Assembly: GCA_009694185.1 (NCBI GenBank)
Contig: SHVR01000006.1
Coordinates: 1 to 64,000 of the forward strand
Direction of reading: 5' to 3'
Origin: Alphaproteobacteria bacterium
GTDB taxonomy: Bacteria; Pseudomonadota; Alphaproteobacteria; SHVR01
DNA: 64,000 bases
The position numbers and the translations under genes were made by a program. Numbering within the stretch: the first letter of the stretch is position 1; each line of letters begins with the position of its first letter. Of the stretch, positions 43,482 to 52,019 are shown piece after piece. A model generated the notes under the pieces. That model was not told the DNA's origin, did no database searches, and saw only the letters and a program-made list of their open reading frames with translations.

Positions 43482-43500
43482 TGAATCAAGATTTGATTCA
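43482..43500. promoter_or_regulatory. 19-bp palindromic operator-like site between GNAT and nitronate monooxygenase genes
   Basis: TGAATCAA-GAT-TTGATTCA is a perfect 8-bp inverted repeat with a 3-bp centre, AT-rich against a G+C-rich background, in the 105-bp gap between two divergent genes. Size and symmetry suit a MarR- or TetR-type dimer, but no such regulator is encoded nearby. Confidence 0.55.
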
Positions 43501-43559
43501 GGCGTCAATGAGTTCCCGATTGGGGCCTGGCGCTCGCTTTCACAGCATGAGGGATCGAC

Positions 43560-44591
43560 ATGTCTCTGACGACGGAAAAGCCGGCCCCACGGGCGGGAAC
43601 CCGCCTTCGGACCCCGCTCGCGAGGCGACTCGGCCTGGAATATCCGATCTGCCAGGCAGGCATGGGCTGGGTTGCCCGCGCCGACCTTGCCGCCGCCGTG
43701 TCCGCCGCCGGTGGCCTCGGTGTCATCGGGGCGGGCTCGAACATGACACCGGATGAGTTGCGGGATGAGATTCGCACCGTGCGGTCGCGCACCGACCGGC
43801 CGTTCGGTGTCGACATTTTGTTTGCAACCGTGCGTGCCTCGGGCGCCGAGGTGACGCGCTACACCGACTCTGTCCGGGCCATGGTCGACGTGGTGCTGGA
43901 CGAGCGGGTGCCGGTGCTGATCTCGGGCCTCGGCAGCCCGGCCGCCGTGGTGCCGGAAGCCCATGCGCGCGGCATTTTCGTCATGTCGGTGGTCGGTGCC
44001 GTCCGCCACGCCCAGCGGGCGGTCGCCGATGGCGTCGACGCGGTGATCGCCTCGGGCTCGGACGGCGGCGGCCATGTCGGCCAGATCGGGACCGTGGCCC
44101 TGGTGCCGGCCGTGGTTGATGCCGTCGACGTGCCGGTGCTGGCGGGCGGTGGGCTCGCCGACGGGCGCGGCCTCGCAGCCGCGCTTGCCCTCGGTGCCCA
44201 AGGCATGTGGATGGGCACCCGTTTCATCGCGACCCTTGAGGCGAGGGCGCATGACAATTTCAAGCAGAAGATCGTGGCGACCGACACCGCCGGCACCATC
44301 GTCACCCGCGCCCATAGCGGCAAGCCCTGCCGCCTCATTGCCAACCTCTTCACCCAATCCTGGGCGGGCCGCGAGCGCGAGATCGAGCCCTATCCCTTGC
44401 AGGCCATGCATGTGGGTCACGCGGCATCGGAAAGCGGCCGCATCCAGGGCGACGTGGAGAATGGCGTTCTACCGGCCGGCCAGAGTTCGGGCCTGATCCA
44501 CTCGGTCCCGTCGGCCGGCGAGGTGGTGCGCCAGATCGCGCGCGAGGCGGAGGCCGTGCTCGACCGCCTGTGCCGGCCGGCGGCGGGTTGA
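43560..44591 (+). CDS. nitronate monooxygenase (2-nitropropane dioxygenase family)
   Basis: A 343-aa FMN TIM-barrel enzyme. Family blocks are YPICQAGMGWVARADLAAAVSAAGGLGVIGAGS (about 25-60), a middle VMSVVGAVRHAQRAVADGVDAVIASGSDGGGHVGQIGT (about 140-178, with the flavin-phosphate GGHxG) and VLAGGGLADGRGLAAALALGAQGMWMGTRFIA (about 195-225). It oxidises alkyl nitronates in characterised members; many homologs act as enoyl reductases or other FMN oxidases. It is 24 bp upstream of the permease genes and probably cotranscribed with them. Confidence 0.9.
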   Translation: MSLTTEKPAPRAGTRLRTPLARRLGLEYPICQAGMGWVARADLAAAVSAAGGLGVIGAGSNMTPDELRDEIRTVRSRTDRPFGVDILFATVRASGAEVTRYTDSVRAMVDVVLDERVPVLISGLGSPAAVVPEAHARGIFVMSVVGAVRHAQRAVADGVDAVIASGSDGGGHVGQIGTVALVPAVVDAVDVPVLAGGGLADGRGLAAALALGAQGMWMGTRFIATLEARAHDNFKQKIVATDTAGTIVTRAHSGKPCRLIANLFTQSWAGREREIEPYPLQAMHVGHAASESGRIQGDVENGVLPAGQSSGLIHSVPSAGEVVRQIAREAEAVLDRLCRPAAG

Positions 44592-44615
44592 GACCGGAGC
44601 GGGGGGAGGCACGGA

Positions 44616-45593
44616 ATGCACGGCCTGCGCGCCTATCTGCTGCGACGGCTGATCCTGCTGCTGTTCGTGGTCGTTTCGGTGCTGACGATTCTCTTCGTCC
44701 TGTTCAAACTGTTGCCCGGCAATCCCCTGTCGGTCTTCATCGACAGCAACTATTCCGACGAGATGGTCCAGCGCCAGAAGCGGCTCTGGGGCCTTGATGA
44801 TCCGCTCTGGCTCCAGTATGTCCGCTATATGTGGAACATGTTGACGTTCGATTTCGGCACCTCCTTCTTCCAGATGACCCCGGTGAGCGGCATCGTCATC
44901 GAGAAGCTGCTGCACACCGGGGCCATGATCGTGCCCGCCGTGGTCTTGAGCGTCGTACTCGGCGCGCTGCTCGGCTCCTGGCTCGGCTGGCGCCGGGGCT
45001 CGCGCCAGGAAGGTGCCGTCGTGGTCGGCCTCCTGGCGCTCCGCTCGGTGCCGTCCTTCTTCGTCGGCATTCTCGTCTTGATGGTCTTCTCCTACCAGCT
45101 CGGCTGGTTCCCGCCGGGCGGCATGGTGTCGATCGGCGGCCACCAGGAAAGCTTCTGGGAGACCATCCTGACCCTCGACTTTCTCGGCCATTTGATCCTG
45201 CCTTGCCTGGTGCTGATGACCCGCGAGATCACCAGCCCCGCACTCCTTCTGCGCAGTACCATGCTCGAGGTCAAGGGCAGCGACTTCCTCGACATCCTGC
45301 GCGCCAAGGGTCTGTCGGAGCGGCGAATCAGGGTGCACGCGACCCGGAACGCCCTGCTGCCGCTGGTGACCGATATCGCGGTCATGATGGGCTTTTTGTT
45401 TCAGGGCCAGGTGCTGCTGGAGATCATCTTCGCCTGGCCCGGGGTCGGCCGTGAGCTGGTATCCGCTCTCAACGACCTCGACTATCCGGTAGCCCAGGCG
45501 TGCTTTTTCGTGATGGCGTTGATCATCCTCGTCTTCAACTTCATCGCCGACGTGCTCTACGGCTTCATCGATCCACGCGTCGCCTACGACTGA
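44616..45593 (+). CDS. ABC transporter permease, DppB/OppB type (importer 2)
   Basis: A 325-aa membrane protein. The N-terminal helix is LRAYLLRRLILLLFVVVSVLTILFVLFKLLPGNPLSVF; the ATPase-contact loop is DILRAKGLSERRIRVHATRNALLPLVTDIAV near residue 225-255. It ends with FNFIADVLYGFIDPRVAYD, the standard end of these permeases. A GGGGGGAGG leader precedes ATG 44616. With the next two genes it forms the inner-membrane core of a second peptide-type importer. Confidence 0.92.
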   Translation: MHGLRAYLLRRLILLLFVVVSVLTILFVLFKLLPGNPLSVFIDSNYSDEMVQRQKRLWGLDDPLWLQYVRYMWNMLTFDFGTSFFQMTPVSGIVIEKLLHTGAMIVPAVVLSVVLGALLGSWLGWRRGSRQEGAVVVGLLALRSVPSFFVGILVLMVFSYQLGWFPPGGMVSIGGHQESFWETILTLDFLGHLILPCLVLMTREITSPALLLRSTMLEVKGSDFLDILRAKGLSERRIRVHATRNALLPLVTDIAVMMGFLFQGQVLLEIIFAWPGVGRELVSALNDLDYPVAQACFFVMALIILVFNFIADVLYGFIDPRVAYD

Positions 45594-45607
45594 GCGGGGC
45601 AGACAGC

Positions 45608-46522
45608 ATGGCCGAGGCAGAAATCTTGACGGCATCGGGCGCGCGCAAGAAAAGCGGGGCCATCGCCGCCATCGCACGCGTCCTCGGCGTGATCGGGCGC
45701 TATCCCACCGGTGCTATCGGCCTCACGCTGATCCTCCTGTTCGCCGTCATCGCGGTGATCGGACCGGCCGTGGCGCCCTTCGGCCCGTTCGAGGCGACCC
45801 AGAACGAATTGGGCCGCGTCGCCCGCTTGTTGCCGCCCTCGGGCAGCAACCTTCTCGGCACCACGACCCAGGGCATCGACGTTTTCAGCCAGCTTCTCTG
45901 GGGTACGCGGGTCGCACTCATCGTCGGGGTCATTTCGGCCATCGGTAGCGTCATTCTGGGCACGCTGATCGGCCTCGTATCCGGCTATTTCGGCGGCTGG
46001 GTGGACGAAGTCCTGATGCGCGTGACCGATGTCGCCTTCGGCATTCCGTTCTTGCCCTTTGCCCTCGTGGTGATCTCCATCGCGGGCCCCAGCCTGCCGC
46101 TCGTCATTCTGCTGGTGACCCTGTTTCTTTGGCGCACCACGTCGCGCGTCATCCGGGCGCAGGTGCTCACGCTCAAGACACGACCCTTCATCTGGGCCGC
46201 GCGCGCGGCGGGCGCCAGCGAGTTCGGGATCCTGTTCATTCACATCGCGCCCAATGTGCTGCCCCTCAGCTTCCTCTATATGGCGATCGGCGTGCAGGGC
46301 GGCGTGATGCTGGAAGCCGCACTCAGCTTCCTCGGCTTCGGCGATCCGAACGTCATCAGCTGGGGGGGCATGCTGAACCACGCTTTCCGGGCGGGCGCCA
46401 TGCGGACCGCCTGGTGGTGGGTCGTGCCCCCGGGCCTCGCTCTGTCGCTGTTCGTCATCTCGGTCTTCATGGTGACGCGCGCCTATGAGGAACTCTTAAA
46501 TCCGCGGCTCCGGGAAATGTAG
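45608..46522 (+). CDS. ABC transporter permease, DppC/OppC type (importer 2)
   Basis: A 304-aa permease from ATG 45608, 14 bp after the DppB-type gene; the track ORF start at 45500 lies inside that gene and is not used. Features: a first helix ([26 protein letters not shown]), [27 protein letters not shown], where the usual GTDxxGRDxxSR is altered to [12 protein letters not shown], and the loop [29 protein letters not shown] near 190-220. It ends LNPRLREM. Confidence 0.92.
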   Translation: MAEAEILTASGARKKSGAIAAIARVLGVIGRYPTGAIGLTLILLFAVIAVIGPAVAPFGPFEATQNELGRVARLLPPSGSNLLGTTTQGIDVFSQLLWGTRVALIVGVISAIGSVILGTLIGLVSGYFGGWVDEVLMRVTDVAFGIPFLPFALVVISIAGPSLPLVILLVTLFLWRTTSRVIRAQVLTLKTRPFIWAARAAGASEFGILFIHIAPNVLPLSFLYMAIGVQGGVMLEAALSFLGFGDPNVISWGGMLNHAFRAGAMRTAWWWVVPPGLALSLFVISVFMVTRAYEELLNPRLREM

Positions 46523-46525
46523 GCG

Positions 46526-47542
46526 ATGGCGCTCTTGGAGCTCGACGATCTCTCGATCGAGTATCGCACGGCGGCGGGAGCCGCCCGCGCCGTCGACGGC
46601 GTTTCCATCACCATCGACGAGGGCGAATATCTGGGCCTGGTCGGCGAATCCGGTTGCGGTAAATCGACCATCGCCAAGGCGATCCTCGGCATCCTGCCGC
46701 CGAACGGCGCCGTCACTAAGGGCCAGATACGCTATCGGGGCCGGGACCTCACCCGGCTTTCGCTGGCCGAACTCAATCGCGTGCGCTGGCGCCAGATCGC
46801 GCTGGTGCCGCAAAGCGCCATGAACGGCTTCGATCCGGTCTACACCATCGAGCAGCAGATCAATGAGGCGATCGAGACCCACATGAAGTGGAGCGCCGCC
46901 GAAAAACAAAGCCGCATTGCGGAACTTTTCCGCCTGGTCGGCATGGAGCAGAGCCGCCTCAAGGACTATCCGCACCAGTTCTCGGGCGGCATGCGCCAGC
47001 GCGCCATGATTGCCATGGCCATGGTGCTCGACCCGAATTTGGTGGTCGCCGACGAGCCGACCACCGGCCTCGACGTGATCGTGCAGGACCAGATCCTGCA
47101 CCGCATCAAGGAGATTCACATCCGGTTGAAAAAGGCCATGCTGTTGATCACCCATGACATGGCCGTGGTCGCCGAGAATTGCGACCGGATCGCCGTGATG
47201 TATGCGGGCCGCATCGTCGAATATGGCGCCCATGACGTGTTCGAGCGCCCGTTCCACCCCTATACCATGGGCCTGTGCAACGCCTTCCCCGATCTCGCCG
47301 ACGAGGGCCGGGAACTGATCTCGATCCCGAAGGCGCCGCCGAGCCTGCTCGACTTGCCGACCGGCTGCCGTTTCGCCGAACGCTGCCCCTTCGCGACCGA
47401 CCTCTGCCGAAAGCTGGAGCCGGCCTTGGTTTCGGTGGGTGACGGCCATGTCGCGGCCTGCCACCATGTCGCGCGGGCGGCCGAATTCCGTGACAGTGCC
47501 CGGCATGTCCGGACTTGGCAGGCGGGTCCGGCCACGGCCTAA
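46526..47542 (+). CDS. ABC transporter ATP-binding protein, DppD/OppD type (importer 2)
   Basis: A 338-aa ATPase starting 4 bp after the permease. Walker A is GESGCGKST near residue 40, the signature [14 protein letters not shown] near 155, Walker [13 protein letters not shown], and the oligopeptide-ATPase C-terminal element [14 protein letters not shown]. It is the only ATPase on this strand; its probable OppF-type partner is at 50400-51395 on the minus strand, so the importer genes are split around the lyase gene. Confidence 0.92.
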   Translation: MALLELDDLSIEYRTAAGAARAVDGVSITIDEGEYLGLVGESGCGKSTIAKAILGILPPNGAVTKGQIRYRGRDLTRLSLAELNRVRWRQIALVPQSAMNGFDPVYTIEQQINEAIETHMKWSAAEKQSRIAELFRLVGMEQSRLKDYPHQFSGGMRQRAMIAMAMVLDPNLVVADEPTTGLDVIVQDQILHRIKEIHIRLKKAMLLITHDMAVVAENCDRIAVMYAGRIVEYGAHDVFERPFHPYTMGLCNAFPDLADEGRELISIPKAPPSLLDLPTGCRFAERCPFATDLCRKLEPALVSVGDGHVAACHHVARAAEFRDSARHVRTWQAGPATA

Positions 47543-47585
47543 TACCGGTATCCCATTCCGTGTCGGCTATGAGAAGGAAAACACC

Positions 47586-48464
47586 ATGAACGTGACCGCC
47601 AAACTTCGCGCACTCCTGGCCCAAAAGGGCATGGTCGTCGCACCCGGCGCCTATGATTGCATCATGGCACGCGCCATCGAGCGGGCTGGCTTCGCGGCCG
47701 TCTACATGACCGGCGGCGGCACCGCCGCGACCCTGGGCTATCCAGACTATGGCCTCCTCACCATGTCCGAGATGGCCGACAATGCCGGGCGCATCGCCGC
47801 CTCGGTCGCCCTTCCCATCATCGCCGACGCCGACACCGGCTATGGCAACGAGCTCAACATGGTCCGCACCGTGCGCGAATATGAGCGGCGCGGCGTCGCG
47901 GGCATGCATATCGAGGATCAGGGTTTCCCCAAGAAGTGCGGCCATCTCGAGGGCAAGGAGATCGTACCCATCGAAGACTATGTGGCGAAGATCCGCGCCG
48001 CGGTGAGTGCCAAGAAGGACCCCAACTTCCTAATTATCGCGCGCACCGATTCGCGCGGTGTGATCGGCTTCGAAGAGGCGATCACCCGCGTCAACGCCGC
48101 CATCGAGGCGGGCGCCGACATGGCCTTCGTCGAAGCGCCCCAAACCCTGGAGGAAGTCGCCGCCGTGCCCCGCCTGGTGAAGGGGCCGTGCCTCCTCAAC
48201 GTCGTCTGGCGCGGCAAGACGCCCGAAGTTTCCATGACCGATGCCGAAGCCATGGGTTACAAGGTTACGATCCTGCCCGGGCTCCTCGGCCGCGCCATGC
48301 TGGGCGCCGCGGAAGCCGCCCTGGTCGAGTTCAAACGCATCGACAAGCACCCGGAGCCAAGCCTTAGCCTCACGCCCCAGGAAGGCTTCCGCCGCGCCGG
48401 CGCCGACGAGTGGGACGGCTATCGCACCGCCTTCCGCGCGCCCATCAGCCGCGCGGCGGAGTAG
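47586..48464 (+). CDS. isocitrate lyase/PEP mutase family lyase (copy 1)
   Basis: A 292-aa TIM-barrel lyase. ATG 47586 is preceded by GAGAAGGAAAAC; the track ORF starts inside the ATPase gene in another frame. It shows GAYDCIMARAIERAGFAAVYMTGGG near 22-45, PIIADADTGYGNELNMVRTV near 80 (metal-binding Asp residues) and IEDQGFPKKCGHLEGKEIVPIEDYV near 112. KKCGH has the Cys base of true C-C lyases (isocitrate, methylisocitrate, dimethylmalate lyases), as opposed to PEP mutases. A second family member lies 5 kb away. Confidence 0.88.
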   Translation: MNVTAKLRALLAQKGMVVAPGAYDCIMARAIERAGFAAVYMTGGGTAATLGYPDYGLLTMSEMADNAGRIAASVALPIIADADTGYGNELNMVRTVREYERRGVAGMHIEDQGFPKKCGHLEGKEIVPIEDYVAKIRAAVSAKKDPNFLIIARTDSRGVIGFEEAITRVNAAIEAGADMAFVEAPQTLEEVAAVPRLVKGPCLLNVVWRGKTPEVSMTDAEAMGYKVTILPGLLGRAMLGAAEAALVEFKRIDKHPEPSLSLTPQEGFRRAGADEWDGYRTAFRAPISRAAE

Positions 48465-48475
48465 GAGGGAGGCCC

Positions 48476-50380
48476 TCAGCCGCCGACCATCTTGATGCCG
48501 GCCCAGCCATAGCCAACTCCGGACTTCACCACGTTGCGCACCCGTTCCCGCCACTTTTCGTCGCTGGGCGGCGGATACATGAGCCGCCCATCTGCCGCCC
48601 AGCGATAGCCCGCGTCCTTCAGAATTTGCCGAGCCTTGTCGAGATCGAATTCCGGCAAGGGCGGCAGTTCGGGATTGTGCCAAGGATTGGTGTCGACCAG
48701 GAAGGTGTTGCTCTTCGGGATCCGCCCCGCGCCTTCCCAGACCACGTCCACCAGGAATTTCCGGTCGAACATATGGTGCCAGGCGCGCCGAAATTCATAA
48801 TCGCGCCAGGGTAGCCACGAGATGCGGGTGACCCCGTGCAGCCAGTTGATGTCGGCCACTTCCGAGACGGTGACGTGCTTCAAGCCGTCGAGTGATTTGG
48901 CCTGAGAGGGGGTCAGCCACACCCCGTCCATGAAATCGATCTCGCCGCCTTGCAGGCGGCCGAGCAGCCCGTCCACCGACGGCACCACGACAATCACGAT
49001 CTCGTCGAGCTTCGGGGCGGCGAAATGCTTCTTGTTGGCAATGAGTTGCATTTCCGTGTCTTTGCGGTAGCGGCCGAACTTGAACGGGCCGCTGCCGATC
49101 TGGTCCTTGGCCTCGACCAGGAGGCGGCGGGCGTCTTCGCCATCCTTCAGGTTCTGCTCGGCCGCCATGCGCTCCCAGACATGCTTCGGGAAGATGACGT
49201 TGAGGACCATGAAATAGGTCTCGAACTCAGCATAGGGCTGTTTGAAGCGGATGCGGACGACGCGCTTCGCCTCGTCCTGGATCAGGACCGTCTCGATATA
49301 CTGGTTCGCCGTCCAGAAGAAGCCGCGGTCATATTTGATGAGAAAATCGAGGGTGAACTTCAGGTCGTGAACCGTGACGGGCCTGCCGTCATGGAACTCC
49401 ATGCCGGCGCGCAAGGTTATGTCCCAGGTCCGTTCATCGACGGATACCCACGATTCCGCGGCCCAGGGAATGATGTTCAGCTTGTCGTCGAGGAAGGCGA
49501 GGCGGTCATAGATCATGCGCCCGATCGCACGATAGCGATTGCCGGCGCTGATGATGTTGGTCGATTTGTCGTCGGCGACGATGCCGACGACCGCGCGCCT
49601 GCGACCGCTCTTGGGTGTGGCCTGCAAATAGGTCAGGAAGATGTTGAAGTCGGCGATTCCGAAGCCGGTCGCCGGCACCACATTGGCCCAGGCGCCGCTG
49701 TTATAGGCCTGGAGGATGCGCGGTCCCCAACCGAACTGGGTGATGTAAAGGTCGTCGGCCAGGATCTCCTGGGCGCGGTTGATGTGCTTGATGCGCTCGG
49801 CCCGATTGGTTGAGCGGGCCTGAGCCTCGATGGCGGCGTCATAGGCGGTGTTGGCCCACTCGCCATAGTTCCGTCGATCGAGGCCATAGGCCCGCGAGAC
49901 CATCCATTCCGAGGGGTCGAGGCGCTCGACCCGGGGTACGGCGTTATGGAGTTCCATGTCGCCATGGCGGTGGCTCAGGATCGCCTCGAGGAAGCGCGCC
50001 TGGGAGACTTGCTGGATGGCGTATCTGAGACCGAGCTTCTCGGCGTCCGCACCCCATTTCCGGAAGGCATCGGCCTGGGCGGGCACCGCGGTTTGGATGA
50101 GCACCGTCAAGTCCGGCACCTTGTCGCCATCCTTGGGCCAGGTGATGCGCGGCACCGTCTCGTCGACCCAGCCCTGATCGCGCAGGAAATATCCGTCCTT
50201 CTCGTTGTAGAAGTCCCGGTATTTCGGATCGACAAAAGTCACCGCCGCCGCGTCGGCGGCATGGGGTGAGGCCAGCGGCACGCCCGACAGCATGGCGGCA
50301 CCCCCGGTCACGGCCGCGAGCTTCAGAAATGTCCGGCGGTCGACGCCGTCCCCAAACAGTCCCTCGTCATGCTGTGACAT
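48476..50380 (-). CDS. ABC transporter family-5 substrate-binding protein (importer 2)
   Basis: A 634-aa periplasmic binding protein with a Tat-type signal (DRRTFLKLAAVTGGAAMLSG, residues 14-33). Internal SBP_bac_5 features include WDITLRAGMEFHDGRPVTVHDLKFTLDFLIKYD near 325 and GSGPFKFGRYRKDTEMQL near 430. It is more diverged from the tandem pair at 6-10 kb than they are from each other. It converges on the lyase gene and is followed upstream by the matching ATPase, so it most likely feeds the permeases at 44.6-46.5 kb. Confidence 0.9.
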   Translation of the reverse strand: MSQHDEGLFGDGVDRRTFLKLAAVTGGAAMLSGVPLASPHAADAAAVTFVDPKYRDFYNEKDGYFLRDQGWVDETVPRITWPKDGDKVPDLTVLIQTAVPAQADAFRKWGADAEKLGLRYAIQQVSQARFLEAILSHRHGDMELHNAVPRVERLDPSEWMVSRAYGLDRRNYGEWANTAYDAAIEAQARSTNRAERIKHINRAQEILADDLYITQFGWGPRILQAYNSGAWANVVPATGFGIADFNIFLTYLQATPKSGRRRAVVGIVADDKSTNIISAGNRYRAIGRMIYDRLAFLDDKLNIIPWAAESWVSVDERTWDITLRAGMEFHDGRPVTVHDLKFTLDFLIKYDRGFFWTANQYIETVLIQDEAKRVVRIRFKQPYAEFETYFMVLNVIFPKHVWERMAAEQNLKDGEDARRLLVEAKDQIGSGPFKFGRYRKDTEMQLIANKKHFAAPKLDEIVIVVVPSVDGLLGRLQGGEIDFMDGVWLTPSQAKSLDGLKHVTVSEVADINWLHGVTRISWLPWRDYEFRRAWHHMFDRKFLVDVVWEGAGRIPKSNTFLVDTNPWHNPELPPLPEFDLDKARQILKDAGYRWAADGRLMYPPPSDEKWRERVRNVVKSGVGYGWAGIKMVGG

Positions 50381-50399
50381 TGGTTCCTCCCGTTTCAGC

Positions 50400-51395
50400 T
50401 TAACCGACCAGATGGCACGCGGCCTGGCGTTCGCCCATGGCCGGCCGCAGCACCGGCTCGACGGTTCGGCACTCGGCCATGACTTTGCCGCAACGCGGGT
50501 TGAAGCGGCAACCCGCCGGTATGTCGATCGGGTTGGGCACCGCGCCTTCCAGATGGATACGCTGGCGGGCGCCTCGCCGCATGACCGGCGCCGCCGCGAT
50601 CAGAGCCTGGGCGTAGGGATGTCGCGGATCGCCGAGGATCTGGGCGGCGGGTCCGATTTCGACGATGCGGCCGAGATACATGATGGCGATTCGGGAACAG
50701 ATGTGCCGCATGGTCGAGAGATCATGGGAGATGTAGAGGATGCCCATGTCGAGCTCGGCCGCGAACTTGCGAAAAAGATTGAGGATGCCGGCGCGCACCG
50801 AAACGTCGAGCATGGAAACCGGTTCGTCGGCGACGAGAAAGCGCGGCTCCACGGCAATGGCCCGGGCAATGGCGACCCGCTGAAGCTGGCCGCCGCTCAT
50901 CTCGTGCGGGTAGCGGTGGAGGAAACTTTCGACCGGGATGAGGCCCGCTCGCTCCAAGGCAAGGCGAACCATGGCGTCATGTCGCGCACGCTCGTCCGGC
51001 CGCTGGATCCGGATCGGCTCGAGGACGCTCTGGAAGACCGTGAAACGCGGGTTCAGGCTTTCATAGGGGTTCTGGAAGACGATTTGCGCGGCGCGCCGAA
51101 AGTGTTTGAGACGCGCCCGGCTACGAATGGACGCGAGATCTACGCCGTCGAAGAGGATCGCGCCCGCCGAAGGAACGTGCAGCTTGAGGACCGTCATGCC
51201 GGTCGTCGATTTGCCGCAGCCGCTTTCGCCGGCCAGCCCCAGCACTTCGCCCGGCCGGACCGAGAAGCTGACATCGTCCACGGCCTTGACGTGGCGCGTC
51301 TCGCCCAACCCCAGTACCGACGCAAAGAAACCCTTGCGGACCGGATACCATTTCCGGAGGTTGCGAACCTCGATGATGGCGGGCGCGTCGCTCAC
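50400..51395 (-). CDS. ABC transporter ATP-binding protein, DppF/OppF type (importer 2)
   Basis: A 331-aa ATPase. Walker [10 protein letters not shown] near residue 60, Q-loop FQNPYESLNPRFTV, signature SGGQLQRVAIARAI (Gly-Gly-Gln-Leu instead of the common GGQRQR) and Walker B FLVADEP. CRFNPRCGKVMAEC is the C-terminal Cys-rich element. The start is GTG 51395, overlapping the end of the leuD-like gene by 4 bp, which joins transporter and hydro-lyase genes in one minus-strand transcript. Confidence 0.92.
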   Translation of the reverse strand: MSDAPAIIEVRNLRKWYPVRKGFFASVLGLGETRHVKAVDDVSFSVRPGEVLGLAGESGCGKSTTGMTVLKLHVPSAGAILFDGVDLASIRSRARLKHFRRAAQIVFQNPYESLNPRFTVFQSVLEPIRIQRPDERARHDAMVRLALERAGLIPVESFLHRYPHEMSGGQLQRVAIARAIAVEPRFLVADEPVSMLDVSVRAGILNLFRKFAAELDMGILYISHDLSTMRHICSRIAIMYLGRIVEIGPAAQILGDPRHPYAQALIAAAPVMRRGARQRIHLEGAVPNPIDIPAGCRFNPRCGKVMAECRTVEPVLRPAMGERQAACHLVG

Positions 51396-52006
51396 CCGTA
51401 AATCCAGGGCCGTGCCTGGCGGTCGCGTTGCTGGAAGCTCTCAATGTCGCCGTCGCGCTGTAAGGTCGTCGCAATCGGGTCGAGCCCTTGTAAAAGTGCG
51501 CGGCGGCGATTGGGGTCGGTGGCAAAGGAGACGGTGCGCTGGCCCGGCGTGCGGATCTCCTGGGCCTCCAGATCGACGGCGAAGGCACCGCCGGCCGCGC
51601 TCTCCCGCGCCTCTTCGGCGAGCTTGTCGATCTCCGCTTGCGGCAGCACGATGGGCAGCACGCCATTCTGGAAGCAGTTGCTGAAGAAAATGTCGCCGAA
51701 GCTGGGGGCGATCACGCACCGGATGCCCATGCCGAGGATGGCGTGGACGGCACCCTCGCGCGAACTGCCACAGCCAAAATTGCGCCCCGCCAAGAGGATG
51801 CGCGCACCCCGATAACGCGGCTGGTTCAGCACGAAGTCCGGGTTGTCGGAGCCGTCCTTGCGGTAGCGCAAGGTCTCGAAGGCCCAATGGCCGAGGTCGA
51901 CTTTTTCGAGCGACACCAGCCGTTCGATCCGAATGACGGTGTCGGTGTCGACATTCTCGCGCAGCAACGGCGCCGCAACGCCCTCAAGCACGGTGAACAT
52001 GGTCAT
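51392..52006 (-). CDS. LeuD-like hydro-lyase small subunit
   Basis: A 204-aa aconitase-superfamily swivel-domain subunit. ATG 52006 (MTMFTVLEGVAAPLLRENVDTDTVI) is used; ATG 52000 is an alternative. NFGCGSSREGAVHAILGMGIRCVIAPSFGDIFFSNCFQNGVLPI near residues 75-120 is the hallmark region with the catalytic Ser and Arg. Family names suggest 3-isopropylmalate dehydratase, but without leuA or leuB nearby and with ICL-type lyases around, a different hydroxy-acid substrate is more likely. Confidence 0.88.
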   Translation of the reverse strand: MTMFTVLEGVAAPLLRENVDTDTVIRIERLVSLEKVDLGHWAFETLRYRKDGSDNPDFVLNQPRYRGARILLAGRNFGCGSSREGAVHAILGMGIRCVIAPSFGDIFFSNCFQNGVLPIVLPQAEIDKLAEEARESAAGGAFAVDLEAQEIRTPGQRTVSFATDPNRRRALLQGLDPIATTLQRDGDIESFQQRDRQARPWIYG

Positions 52007-52019
52007 GGCGGCCTCTACG

